Assembly (NCBI GenBank): GCA_013368315.1
Contig: JAACJM010000006.1
Location: 62,001-126,000, forward strand
From: Tetrapyrgos nigripes
Lineage: Eukaryota > Basidiomycota > Agaricomycetes > Agaricales > Campanellaceae
DNA: 64,000 nucleotides
Direction: 5' to 3'
Below the pieces are notes generated by a model. The model saw only the letters and a list, made by a program, of their open reading frames with translations, did not search any database and was not told where the DNA came from. How positions within the stretch are numbered: the first letter of the stretch is position 1; the number at the start of each line of letters is the position of its first letter. The translations under genes and the position numbers were made by a program. Positions 33,064-44,710 of the stretch are shown here, piece by piece.

Positions 33064-34427
33064 TCGCAAGGCTTGAGCAGCCCATGCAAATTTACCTTTT
33101 GCGAAAATAATTTTAGTATGAGAAACTTACCTATGAATGAGGCTCAGGTACTTTTCGTCCAGTTTTCTATCAAGTACTTATGTGTACATATGTTGTTTTG
33201 CAACCAATAGCATACCTTCGTCATTAGACTCATTCCCCAGTCGGTTGGTTCAACGTGCCCACGAGTGTTCGGGGCTCCCCGTCTCCACACTGAGACCAAT
33301 AACACAGTGACAAAAAAATATCCAAAAAAGTGTTCGTTTTCGTGTTCATGATTGTAATAATGTAATGTGCTATCAGGCCTACCATAGCAAGCCTCCCTTC
33401 TCCCTCCCATTACCATTCCTCCCCGTCCTCAGACAGGACACCAACTCCAATGCTGGATAGGAAGACGGCGTCAAGGGGGCCTGTGTACGAGACCGAGACC
33501 GAGATCAGAAACAAGACCCGAAACCGAATTCAACAACCAAACAGGTTTGCGAGTATGGATGGAGGGGGGATGATGATTTGGTTTGGCAGGGAGGAGAGAA
33601 GAGAAAGATGGGAAGGGAGGGTGGTGGGGGTTGGAATCGACAACGTGGTCACAGCTGACATTGTATACGTTGGACACGGCGAGGCCGGTAGTGGGGATGG
33701 GAATACGAGAAGGAGAGGAAGGCGGAAGAAGGAAGAGAACGTCAGTAATCTGTTACTTTGATTAAATGCAATGAAAGAAAAGAGAAGAAGGGGACAGACA
33801 TGCGAAAAAAGAACAGAAACAACAGCGCGAATTAAACCAAAAGGACATGTTTCAGGAGTAGGTGAAGACGGAAAAAGTTGGGTGGGGTAACAAAAACATC
33901 ACAGAAAAACACAAAACGACGAAAAAGAACAACACTCACGTCCACCTGTTACATCACCCCCTCCCCTTGTACACAATCATGATCGGACTTGGAGTAGGCG
34001 GCAACCCCGTCGTCGTCGTATCTGCACTCGCCGCCATCGCAGTAGAAGTCGTCGACCCAGGTGACATCGAGTAGTAGTAGAGAGCGGCGAGGGTGGGTAT
34101 TTCGTGTTGGATTTTGAGAGTGGGGAGAGGGGGTTGTCGTCGGAGTAATCGTAAACGGTCTCTTCGTGTTAGTAGCTCTGTGGGGGGCGTTAGCTTCGTC
34201 TCGTCTCGTCTGCAAAGGACCCACCAAAGACACACAGCAACTTCTCCCCCGAAATCTTCCACTCGTCCCTCTCCACTTCCACACCGTCTTTGGTCACCGT
34301 CATCCGGTTGAGTCCTTCCATGACACTCCTCAATGCATGTCCAATACTCGGAATGTGGAGAACATATGCTAAAAGTACGACGGATAAGAGAACAAACGTG
34401 TTTTGGCGGAGGAACGCAACAAAGTTC
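33064..34427 (-). pseudogene. Duplicated gene remnant, copy B (paralogue at 24230-25427)
   Basis: On the minus strand, 34430-34190 is open and encodes NFVAFLRQNTFVLLSVVLLA (a likely membrane span), then HIPSIGHALRSVMEGLNRM and VTKDGVEVERDEWKISGEK, a well-formed exon. Further down, candidate exons (TWVDDFYCDGGECRYDDDG or the alternative frame) cannot be joined with confidence. The 5' part of the gene is absent, because at 34428 the sequence switches to a truncated copia RT. I do not recognise the family. It is better preserved than copy A. Confidence 0.5.
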
Positions 34428-34436
34428 GGAGCGGGT

Positions 34437-35346
34437 TCACATTGAGATATGCACCCTTGACGTCAACCAGCGAGCACCTAGAGCAAGTGACGTGCGAATA
34501 GAAGAAAGTGCGACAGGTGCGTACGTTTCGTTGTTGCTGAGTGAACCCAATCTAGCTTTGTACCGAGCTCCATGAGAACGTCCATCTCTTCTTGAATCGC
34601 CTTTTCCCATTTCAACCAATCCTTTGACTGCTTCGCCTCTGTCAAGTTCTTCGGTTCCAACATCTCGGTATGTGCCATCACTGCTTCCATAGCGACTCCC
34701 TCGAGTTCTTCCGATGCCAGTGGTGGTACCAGCGCCTTTGAGAAGGTCTTGAACATATCGAGAAGGTTTGGGATTGCGATAAGGGCGAGTTCCAGAGTCA
34801 GGGATTTCTTCGGGTAACGGACCGGAGTCTACGATTTCATCATCGTCTCGGGTTCCTCGGAATTAAGATCGGTACCTGGCTCAGTAAGCTTCTTTTCTCT
34901 CCCCTTCAAACCCAAAGTCCTCGAAAATGTCCTCGACCGCGAATACCAAGGTGCGTTCCACAGTTACTGACCGAGTATCCTTCCAATAGACCCTGTGCCC
35001 CTTGCTTTGGACTGGATCCTCCCAGAAACCAACACGTACACGCCCTTCAAGCTTCGAATTGACATCTGTATGAATGTAAACTGGCCCCCACCAAATATCA
35101 CAGTGTAACTGGCGTCATCGAGTTCTTCAATGGAGACGAGTGTGTTGGCCAATTCGGGAAGGTAGAGGACGTTTTTGACGGGAATAGAACGTTACGTTCA
35201 TCGGTGCGTATCGTTGATTCTCCTTTAGATTTTGGACTAAAGGTGCCACGATTGGCTGATCGGAACGATTTGGGACGGTATGGCCTTGGAGAGGAGTCGA
35301 ATAGGGAGATATCCGGTGTCATATGGTATGTACACCTGCTATCGAG
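34437..35346 (-). pseudogene. Copia protease to RT fragments
   Basis: Minus-strand pieces in order: LDSRCTYHMTPDISLFDS (the protease motif, with the DSG glycine changed to Arg), NTLVSIEELDDASYTV, GRIQSKARGTGSIGRILG, then EPKNLTEAKQSKDWLKWEKA (RT start) and, after small deletions, YKARLGSLSNNETYAPVA. Frames change several times. The sequence ends where GAYLN-type RT sequence would continue. Confidence 0.8.
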
Positions 35347-35546
35347 GATTATGCCCAGTGAAAACGAACTATGCACAAATCCGCACAAATCCGCACAACA
35401 CCGACGATTTTCAGCAGAAATCCGACGTAATCGGCGAAGATGCTTTGAGAAAGTTTCAGTTTGCCCAAATCCGACAAAATCTGAGTTTGAAATATTGACA
35501 GCGACGCGTCATCCACATCGACGTCGTCTGCTAGGACATTGCCAAG

Positions 35547-38500
35547 ATGCGCAAGGCGCCGTGTCCCTGTAATCGTTGCCGTGGTCAACGTGAAGTCTCT
35601 GCTCCTACACGGCGCCGTCATCTTCAGCAAGACCAGTCTAATTCCATGCACCTTGGTAGTACCGCCTCTCCTCCACCAGACAGTGATGATGAAGACGACG
35701 GTTATACTGAAAGCAGTGATGATAGAGATAGTAGTTCGAGAGAAGAGTCGGTAGCAGGCTCCCCTGAGGCTATGGTAATAGATATCATGGTATTACTAGT
35801 TTCTTTTCCGTTGCTGTACTACTTAGATTAAATAAGTTTCAAATCCAGGAAACAGCTAATGATAGGCCTAACGCACCTCCTTCCCCATCTTCTGCAATAC
35901 ATTATCAATCTACTTCTCCGGAACCTATGGTTCTTGACCAGACAGATGATCCCAGAAGACTCCCATCCCCTCCTCCTGAAAGTGACGAAGAGTCAGTTGA
36001 TGAAGATTTCAATGAAGAGAGTGATCTCGAAGTCGAGCGCCTTCACAGCATTCTTCTAGGAGTGGAAGATCCCCCTGCTAATCTTGAAGCTGGGGAAACT
36101 CCCTCTACTGCAGAAACATATTCCCCTATCCAATCTATTGCCGAAACCCAGGCTTTTATTGATGCTATCTCCAAAGCAACCTACGATAATGGGAACTTGG
36201 ACACCGAGACTATTGATCTCCTTCGTAATCCACCTCAGTCAGCTTATGAGCTGACAGACCCGGATGAGCGGTTGTGCCTCGAGATTTTTCTCGGCCTTAG
36301 CAATGCGTCTGAAGCTTGCTACACCGCTACAATGGCTGCGATTCGACGACGCTTTCCAGAGTGCGAGACTCTCAGTCACTATATGGTCAAGAAACTACTT
36401 GCCAAAATCACCGGCGTTGTTTCCGTGTCGGATGATATGTGTATTGATGGTTGCCACGCGTTCACTGGGCCATATGCAGAGCTTGAGGAGTGTAAAGTAT
36501 GTGGCAAATCGAGATGGGATCCAGAGGAGCTGAAGAAGCCAGTGGAAAATAGAGTTGGGAGGTTGCAATTTGAAACCATCCTTCTCGGTCCCCAGCTGCA
36601 AGCTCTGCGCCGTTCAAAGCAAGCTTGCACTGATCGCCTCTATCGGGATCAGAAGACTCAAGAAGTACTCGAAATGATAGCGAATCTGGACCCTGCAGCG
36701 AACGGAGCAGATATGATGTATGATGACATCTTCTGTGGTTCAGACTATCTTGATCTGGCTCAGAGGATTGGTATCACTGAAGACGACTTTGTTATTACAC
36801 AGTCAATGGATGGAGCGCAAGTCTACCAGAACAAGAAGTCCGATACGTGGATTGGTATATGGATTGTAAACGACTTTTCTCCTCGCATCCGTGTTAACGA
36901 TAGGCACACCCTTCCTGCATTCATTATTCCCGGTCCTAATAAACCAAAGATCATCGACTCCTTTACTTTCCGTGGCCTTCATCATTTCTCTGCTCTTCAA
37001 CGAGAGAATAGTGGAAAAGGGTTGCGAGTATGGGATGCTCTCCATGAGACTGTTGTGGACTCTCGGATCATTCATCTTTTCGCAACTGCAGATGCCGTTG
37101 GGATGCCTGAATTAGATGGTCGAGTGGGTCATCATGGTGCCAGAGCTTGTCGTCTTGGCTGTCCCATGGTCGGCCGCCATAAGCCAAGTAGCGGGCATTA
37201 CTTCCAGGCCCATGCACGTCCCCATAACAACCCAGTCCAGGATTGCGATCATCCAAGTGTCGATGTCCGACTTTTGTCTCCGTTATCACCAGAACAGTAC
37301 AGAAAAGACCTGGATCTGATTGTATCCTCTCGCACTCAACGGGAGTATGAGGAAAATCGCAAAAAGACTGGTATTTCCAAACCTACTGTGCTCGACGGTC
37401 TTGATCCAAATCTTTCAATGCATATACCAAAATGCTTTGTTTTGGATTTGATGCACCTGCTTTCTCTCAACATAGAGGAGCTCTTTCTATCATTGATCCG
37501 TGGCACTATCAAGTGCGACTCCAGCGACAATAAAGCTTCCTGGGTTTGGTGTACGTTATTAGGGGAAGTATGGGAAAATCATGGGCAGTTGGTAGCTGAA
37601 GCAACATCTCTCTTCCCATCATTTTTTCACCGACCTCCACGCAATCCTGCTCAGAAGATAAATAGTGGGTACAAGGCAACAGAATGGTTCCTCTATGTAT
37701 TTGGATTAGGTCCAGGATTTTTCCGAGCTGTGATTCCAAAACAGTACTGGCAAAACTTTTGTCGGCTAGTGCGTGGTGTTCGAATTCTCCTTCAACGATC
37801 CATCACAGGTGCCCAGGTCCGTGAAGCACATGCATCTCTTATCCTATTTGTGGAGGAATACGAACAACTATACTATCAACAACGTCCAGATCGTATTCAT
37901 TTTTGCCGTCCATGCATCCACACTATCACCCACGCAGCTACAGAGATTGTCCGTGTTGGGCCTGGAACCAATACTACACAATATCCCATTGAGCGCAGCA
38001 TAAATCGGTTCTGCAGACGGATCCGACAACCATCAAATCCTTTCGTGAATCTTGCTCGTGGAGCCGTTTTCGAGGCTCAGTCATCTGCTGCAATGGCAAT
38101 ATATCCCTTTCTTGATCCAAAAAATGGCAAACCTAGTACCCCTGAATCGTCTATTCCAGTGGATCAGGGATTCTTTCTTCTTTCTCCTCGCGATCGTTAT
38201 GCTACTAAGATAAGCGGACCATGTGCTGAAGTAATATTGGAGTCGGGATTTGGAATACAACGGACTCGATTTGGTCGGCTACGTTTGCCTGATGGTCATA
38301 CCGCTCGTTCGCTTTATTCAGAAACACGTCAATCATCCAAGAATGTTAGAGTGACCCGAAATGTGAAGGTAAGTCTATCAGTTAAACGATACTGAACTGT
38401 GCTGACACAAACATTCTAGATGAACATCGATGGTCAAATTGAGTATGGCGAAGTCCAATTCTATTTTGTTTGTGAAAATGAAAGTAGTGAGTTGAGTGCT

Positions 38501-38728
38501 TTTGCAGTTGTCTCACTATTTTCTAGACCAGATCCTGTCATGCTCCAGGAGTCGCATCACACAGTCTGGGCTTGCACATACCAGGGTCTTTCCGTGTTAA
38601 AGGTAGTACCTGTTACGAGCATCCTTTCTATTGTATCCATGCAGCACTTGCCTCCTCTTCCTGGCGAGGATTCTGGTTATTTTTTTGTTGTTGAGAAGTC
38701 TGGGCTTGATGATATTGATGTAAACTAA
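35547..38728 (+). CDS. Tnp2-type transposase, copy 1 (3 exons, 1018 aa)
   Basis: Inferred exons are 35547-35774, 35849-38368 and 38420-38728; both introns are GT-AG and phase 0, so the frame is continuous. The N-terminus has a Cys cluster (CPCNRCRGQ), followed by an acidic, Ser-rich linker. The central domain shows DGCHAFTGPYAELEECKVCG with zinc-ligand-like cysteines, DDIFCGSDYLDLA, SMDGAQVYQNKKSDTWIGIW, then PGPNKPKIIDSFTFRGLHHF and GRVGHHGARACRLGCPMVGR. This is the pattern of transposase family Tnp2 in basidiomycete Plavaka-like elements. The DxD/DG-containing segments are the likely catalytic region (inferred). It should cut and rejoin at the CCCAGTG termini. The copy looks intact and may be active. 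Confidence 0.9.
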
Positions 38729-39080
38729 TAATATTAGACAAGGTAGTCTAGCTTGTATTCAACTCGCAGTAGCATAGCTGGAGCAAGTACTGATTTCATT
38801 GCATGGTCCTGAATCAGCACTGCTGATTAGCTCACTTAGTGACATAATTTCCTATAAAGACAATACCCCAAAGGAATTGGAGAAATGTTAATCTAAGGGT
38901 AAAGACAATGGGAAGGGACATTCCAGGATCTGAGAAGATAAGTGTACGCGTCGACGCGCGACTGCACGTGAGTCACGTTACCTTGTTGATTTGTTTATCG
39001 GACATTACAAACGCGCGGTGCTTTCTCTCTCTTCCCTCTTCATCGTGTTCTCAAAGTTTTTTGGAGTCCTTTCTGCTCAA

Positions 39081-41260
39081 ATGTCTCAAGCTCAGAAGAA
39101 ACCCAGAGCCTGGTCTCCAGATCTATCGGACTACAGTGGACAGTACTCAAGCAATCCTGAATGGCCTCGCTCTTTTGACACCTCAACAAACCTTGCCAAC
39201 CTCCAGTCTTCCTCTGGGTTATCTCAGCAAAATCTCTATGGATCCCTTCCAGCCCATCAGCAATCTCAGAGACCCAGTAACAGTAACTCTATGGTACAGT
39301 ATTCTCGTTATATGTGTCTATAATCTACTGAAAATTTACAGGGCCAGCATCCTCACCAGTTTCCATCGCCAGACGTCTTCAGCGTACTCTATTCCGCTAC
39401 AGCAGAAATGTTGCAACGCTGTGGTAATTCTGCGTATGCCAACCTCAACACAGAGTTATTGACAGCTCGTGCAACGGCAACAACGTTATCGATGGAAGTA
39501 GACCTTCTCCGGTGCGTGTTCTTCTCCTTTTATTCCTATTTATTATAACATTTCTTTTACCAGGCGCACCAATTCGAATCTGGAACAGCTTTTACAGCAA
39601 CACCGTTCCCAAACTATGACCATGACAGCCACCCCAGCTATTGCGTCTCTTCCTCAACGTACCACCTCTCAGATCCCAGCAGCGAAAGGCTCTCCCTAAC
39701 TACGATCGCAAGTTACTCAATCCCCCATCTACAGACCGTCTAGCAAATATCCGCTTCAAGACTCGTGCTTCCTGGACGGAATACGCTCGGAGTAAAACAG
39801 GCACCAGCGAGAGGCCCAACGTGCTTGGCTTCATCCAGGTGGAGTCTGGCAGTTACCTTACAAGCGACGAACGTTCCGTGGTTGTCGACGCCCTCAAAGC
39901 CGCATGTAAGGAAATCTATTACCATGGTTACATACCCGATGGAACCACTTGGAGCTACATCGATGCTGAAGCCAGGAACTACGTGTACTGCTCTGGATTG
40001 GCTGCATACCCTTACCTAGGGCTCTGTGACGATGGAATATGGAAGGTGAAAGAGGTGTTAACTCACAAGTTCTCGGATTTTATCCGGAACTCTCGTAATT
40101 GGCCTCGTTGGAGTAAGTCCTTTCAATCAATTCAGTTCTTGAAATACACTGATAGTTTGTTTGACAGATGACCCACCTGCGAAGGGCAGCTCCCGCAAAA
40201 GGAGTTGCTCTCCTGACGAAACCAGGCCGAAAAAGACCAAGAAGAAGGCCAAGACCAGGAATCTCGACAACCAGACTGAGGTGATTGACGTCGATGCAGA
40301 CTCTGCGGAGAAAGAGGTTCCCGAGGTATTCAACCATTTGTCATACATATTGCATCTTTGGACATACTGACGCTGACGACGACTTTGTTTAACAGAATGG
40401 GTCAGTGACGACGCCTATCCAGGTGAGTTTGCATTAGCTTTAACAGTATATATATTGATTCTTGAGGTATCTAGGGCTCTCTCGACACCACTAGCACTGA
40501 CACATCCAAATCTTCGCTGATGCCATCAGCTGCGTCGTCAAGCTCAACCGTCACGTTGACGCTCTCGGCATCTCCAACAATGACGCCACCTCCAGTGCCA
40601 GCAGAAGGCGAACCTGCAGCAAAAACGACATCAGTGGAGCCACCGACTTTAAACCAAGATCCGCTGCCAACTGCCTCTGTATCGCAGTCTAGGCCCTCTT
40701 CTCCTCCAGTCCAAGAACCGTTGACCACAGGACCTGCTCCAGCTCAAGGTGTACGTGTGCTAACTCCTTCGTCTTTGCTATATTGACATTTGCCGTTTCT
40801 TCATAGGTCAATCCATTGTAAGTCTTTTCTTTGCGTTTTTATCTTGTACTCATAATTGTATTTTCAGGGCCGATTTCGTCGTTCCGCCGTCTTCTGTCCC
40901 ACCAAGGGTGGAAAATGAATTACCTCCCTCGTCGCCGCCGCCGCCAGCAAGTGTTTCTAACAAGGCCAAGAATTCTGCCAAGACGAAGACCACCAACGAC
41001 AGTGTGATGATACCCGAAGCTAAAGTTACTGCAAGGTATGTGCAGCCCGTTCCACTGTCCATTTTTATTCTAATTTACCCGGAATATCTAGGAACCTCTA
41101 TGCGACCGCCTACATGAAGAAATTCCCGACCACAACAGTTTCCGAGTTCCAAGCCCTCTATCAGAAACTACCTTCGTCGATCAAGAACAAGTGGAGTAAC
41201 TATGCAACAAAGGTGCGGCAAGGTACGGTCAAAGCGGAGGACCTCTCGCTAGATGGTTAG
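39081..41260 (+). pseudogene. Second transposon gene, copy 1, frameshifted by a 2-bp deletion
   Basis: The gene has the same nine-exon structure as the intact copy 2 (39081-39293, 39342-39511, 39564-40112, 40168-40325, 40396-40422, 40475-40750, 40807-40817, 40868-41035, 41092-41260). In exon 3 near 39678 the sequence has two CT units where copy 2 has three, which shifts the frame after ...LPQRTTS. The product would therefore be truncated. Everything else appears identical to copy 2. Confidence 0.8.
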
Positions 41261-41662
41261 GTGACGTTACACGGCTTGGACTTGGACTTCGTGTTGTCTT
41301 TCTCTTTATTACTCACAGTAATCAGTAGTGCATTGTTAATAGTATAGTACCTAGTAATACGACGTATTCTATCAGAATCGGTCAGAATTATGCGGATCGA
41401 CGCGGAAATCAAGGAACCATTCTAGGAACAGTAGGTTGTGCGGAATCAGTCAGATTCTGACGTATTCCTGCGAATTCCTGCAGATTTGTACAGATGATTC
41501 AAAATTGCGTCAATCAATGACTCAGGTCTGCTGCAGATTTTCACAGATTTTCACCAATGAGGGAAAATTTTTGGTGAAAATCCGGGAAGAAGTAAAGGGA
41601 AGTAGATTTTTGCGGATTCGGTCAGATATTAGCGGATTTCTGCATAGTTCGTTTTCACTGGG

Positions 41663-41774
41663 GATTATGGCTTGTCTTGGAGCTGAACGTTGAACGATGA
41701 GTCACAGTGAATACGCTTGCTGCGGGAATATCGAAATTGCTGGATATGACCACTGGTTCGGTCAGTTCATCAAC
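41663..41774 (-). other. 112-bp copia host segment between the two transposons
   Basis: It begins GATTATG (TSD of copy 1) and ends CATCAAC (TSD of copy 2). On the minus strand it continues the host copia gag frame (ELTEPVVISSNFDIPAAS), so it is the gag-protease spacer of the interrupted element and not part of either transposon. Confidence 0.85.
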
Positions 41775-42176
41775 CCCAGTGAAAACGAACTATGCAGAAA
41801 TCCGCTAATATCTGACCGAATCCGCAAAAATCTACTTCCCTTTACTTCTTCCCGGATTTTCACCAAAAATTTTCCCTCATTGGTGAAAATCTGTGAAAAT
41901 CTGCAGCAGACCTGAGTCATTGATTGACGCAATTTTGAATCATCTGTACAAATCTGCAGGAATTCGCAGGAATACGTCAGAATCTGACTGATTCCGCACA
42001 ACCTACTGTTCCTAGAATGGTTCCTTGATTTCCGCGTCGATCCGCATAATTCTGACCGATTCTGATAGAATACGTCGTATTACTAGGTACTATACTATTA
42101 ACAATGCACTACTGATTACTGTGAGTAATAAAGAGAAAGACAACACGAAGTCCAAGTCCAAGCCGTGTAACGTCAC

Positions 42177-44358
42177 CTAACCATCTAGCGAGAGGTCCTC
42201 CGCTTTGACCGTACCTTGCTGCACCTTTGTTGCATAGTTACTCCACTTGTTCTTGATCGACGAAGGTAGTTTCTGATAGAGGGCTTGGAACTCGGAAACT
42301 GTTGTGGTCGGGAATTTCTTCATGTAGGCGGTCGCATAGAGGTTCCTAGATATTCCGGGTAAATTAGAATAAAAATGGACAGTGGAACGGGCTGCACATA
42401 CCTTGCAGTAACTTTAGCTTCGGGTATCATCACACTGTCGTTGGTGGTCTTCGTCTTGGCAGAATTCTTGGCCTTGTTAGAAACACTTGCTGGCGGCGGC
42501 GGCGACGAGGGAGGTAATTCATTTTCCACCCTTGGTGGGACAGAAGACGGCGGAACGACGAAATCGGCCCTGAAAATACAATTATGAGTACAAGATAAAA
42601 ACGCAAAGAAAAGACTTACAATGGATTGACCTATGAAGAAACGGCAAATGTCAATATAGCAAAGACGAAGGAGTTAGCACACGTACACCTTGAGCTGGAG
42701 CAGGTCCTGTGGTCAACGGTTCTTGGACTGGAGGAGAAGAGGGCCTAGACTGCGATACAGAGGCAGTTGGCAGCGGATCTTGGTTTAAAGTCGGTGGCTC
42801 CACTGATGTCGTTTTTGCTGCAGGTTCGCCTTCTGCTGGCACTGGAGGTGGCGTCATTGTTGGAGATGCCGAGAGCGTCAACGTGACGGTTGAGCTTGAC
42901 GACGCAGCTGATGGCATCAGCGAAGATTTGGATGTGTCAGTGCTAGTGGTGTCGAGAGAGCCCTAGATACCTCAAGAATCAATATATATACTGTTAAAGC
43001 TAATGCAAACTCACCTGGATAGGCGTCGTCACTGACCCATTCTGTTAAACAAAGTCGTCGTCAGCGTCAGTATGTCCAAAGATGCAATATGTATGACAAA
43101 TGGTTGAATACCTCGGGAACCTCTTTCTCCGCAGAGTCTGCATCGACGTCAATCACCTCAGTCTGGTTGTCGAGATTCCTGGTCTTGGCCTTCTTCTTGG
43201 TCTTTTTCGGCCTGGTTTCGTCAGGAGAGCAACTCCTTTTGCGGGAGCTGCCCTTCGCAGGTGGGTCATCTGTCAAACAAACTATCAGTGTATTTCAAGA
43301 ACTGAATTGATTGAAAGGACTTACTCCAACGAGGCCAATTACGAGAGTTCCGGATAAAATCCGAGAACTTGTGAGTTAACACCTCTTTCACCTTCCATAT
43401 TCCATCGTCACAGAGCCCTAGGTAAGGGTATGCAGCCAATCCAGAGCAGTACACGTAGTTCCTGGCTTCAGCATCGATGTAGCTCCAAGTGGTTCCATCG
43501 GGTATGTAACCATGGTAATAGATTTCCTTACATGCGGCTTTGAGGGCGTCGACAACCACGGAACGTTCGTCGCTTGTAAGGTAACTGCCAGACTCCACCT
43601 GGATGAAGCCAAGCACGTTGGGCCTCTCGCTGGTGCCTGTTTTACTCCGAGCGTATTCCGTCCAGGAAGCACGAGTCTTGAAGCGGATATTTGCTAGACG
43701 GTCTGTAGATGGGGGATTGAGTAACTTGCGATCGTAGTTAGGGAGAGCCTTTCGCTGCTGGGATCTGAGAGAGGTGGTACGTTGAGGAAGAGACGCAATA
43801 GCTGGGGTGGCTGTCATGGTCATAGTTTGGGAACGGTGTTGCTGTAAAAGCTGTTCCAGATTCGAATTGGTGCGCCTGGTAAAAGAAATGTTATAATAAA
43901 TAGGAATAAAAGGAGAAGAACACGCACCGGAGAAGGTCTACTTCCATCGATAACGTTGTTGCCGTTGCACGAGCTGTCAATAACTCTGTGTTGAGGTTGG
44001 CATACGCAGAATTACCACAGCGTTGCAACATTTCTGCTGTAGCGGAATAGAGTACGCTGAAGACGTCTGGCGATGGAAACTGGTGAGGATGCTGGCCCTG
44101 TAAATTTTCAGTAGATTATAGACACATATAACGAGAATACTGTACCATAGAGTTACTGTTACTGGGTCTCTGAGATTGCTGATGGGCTGGAAGGGATCCA
44201 TAGAGATTTTGCTGAGATAACCCAGAGGAAGACTGGAGGTTGGCAAGGTTTGTTGAGGTGTCAAAAGAGCGAGGCCATTCAGGATTGCTTGAGTACTGTC
44301 CACTGTAGTCCGATAGATCTGGAGACCAGGCTCTGGGTTTCTTCTGAGCTTGAGACAT
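42177..44358 (-). CDS. Second transposon gene, copy 2 (9 exons, 580 aa, unknown function)
   Basis: Mirror positions of the copy 1 exons give a continuous frame of 580 codons plus stop; all eight introns are 47-68 bp with GT-AG ends, and the phases fit. The N-terminus is Ser/Gln-rich (MSQAQKKPRAWSPDLSDYSG). A folded-looking middle region contains RPNVLGFIQVESGSYLTSDE, DGTTWSYIDAEARNYVYCSG and YLGLCDDGIWKVKEVLTHKF. It is followed by a basic segment rich in Lys/Arg (PDETRPKKTKKKAKTR, a possible nuclear signal), a Ser/Pro/Thr-rich stretch, and a short C-terminal domain (PTTTVSEFQALYQKLPSSIK). By position it resembles the accessory protein of CACTA elements (TnpA-like, binding subterminal repeats), but that role is only inferred. 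I recognise no family. Confidence 0.8.
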
Positions 44359-44710
44359 TTGAGCAGAAAGGACTCCAAAAAACTTTGAGAACACGATGAA
44401 GAGGGAAGAGAGAGAAAGCACCGCGCGTTTGTAATGTCCGATAAACAAATCAACAAGGTAACGTGACTCACGTGCAGTCGCGCGTCGACGCGTACACTTA
44501 TCTTCTCAGATCCTGGAATGTCCCTTCCCATTGTCTTTACCCTTAGATTAACATTTCTCCAATTCCTTTGGGGTATTGTCTTTATAGGAAATTATGTCAC
44601 TAAGTGAGCTAATCAGCAGTGCTGATTCAGGACCATGCAATGAAATCAGTACTTGCTCCAGCTATGCTACTGCGAGTTGAATACAAGCTAGACTACCTTG
44701 TCTAATATTA

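Larger units (their letters stand above)
35354..41662 (+). mobile_element. Tnp2-type (Plavaka/CACTA-like) DNA transposon, copy 1
   Basis: 6309 bp. The termini are inverted repeats starting CCCAGTGAAAACGAACTATG (22 bp exact, extending to about 31 bp with one mismatch). The 7-bp direct repeat GATTATG lies on both sides (35347-35353 and 41663-41669). Subterminal regions contain many AAATCCG/AAATCTG motifs in the outermost 150-250 bp, as expected for transposase binding sites in CACTA-like elements. It carries two genes in the same direction: the transposase and a second gene of unknown function. Confidence 0.93.

Noticed and set aside
32678..33110. Phe/Ser/Leu-rich ORFs suggesting membrane proteins
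   Set aside because: They translate CT-rich low-complexity DNA and have no family features.
36264..37319. Additional short genes on both strands inside the transposase region
   Set aside because: They are alternate-frame shadows of the continuous 1018-aa transposase, mirrored in the second copy.
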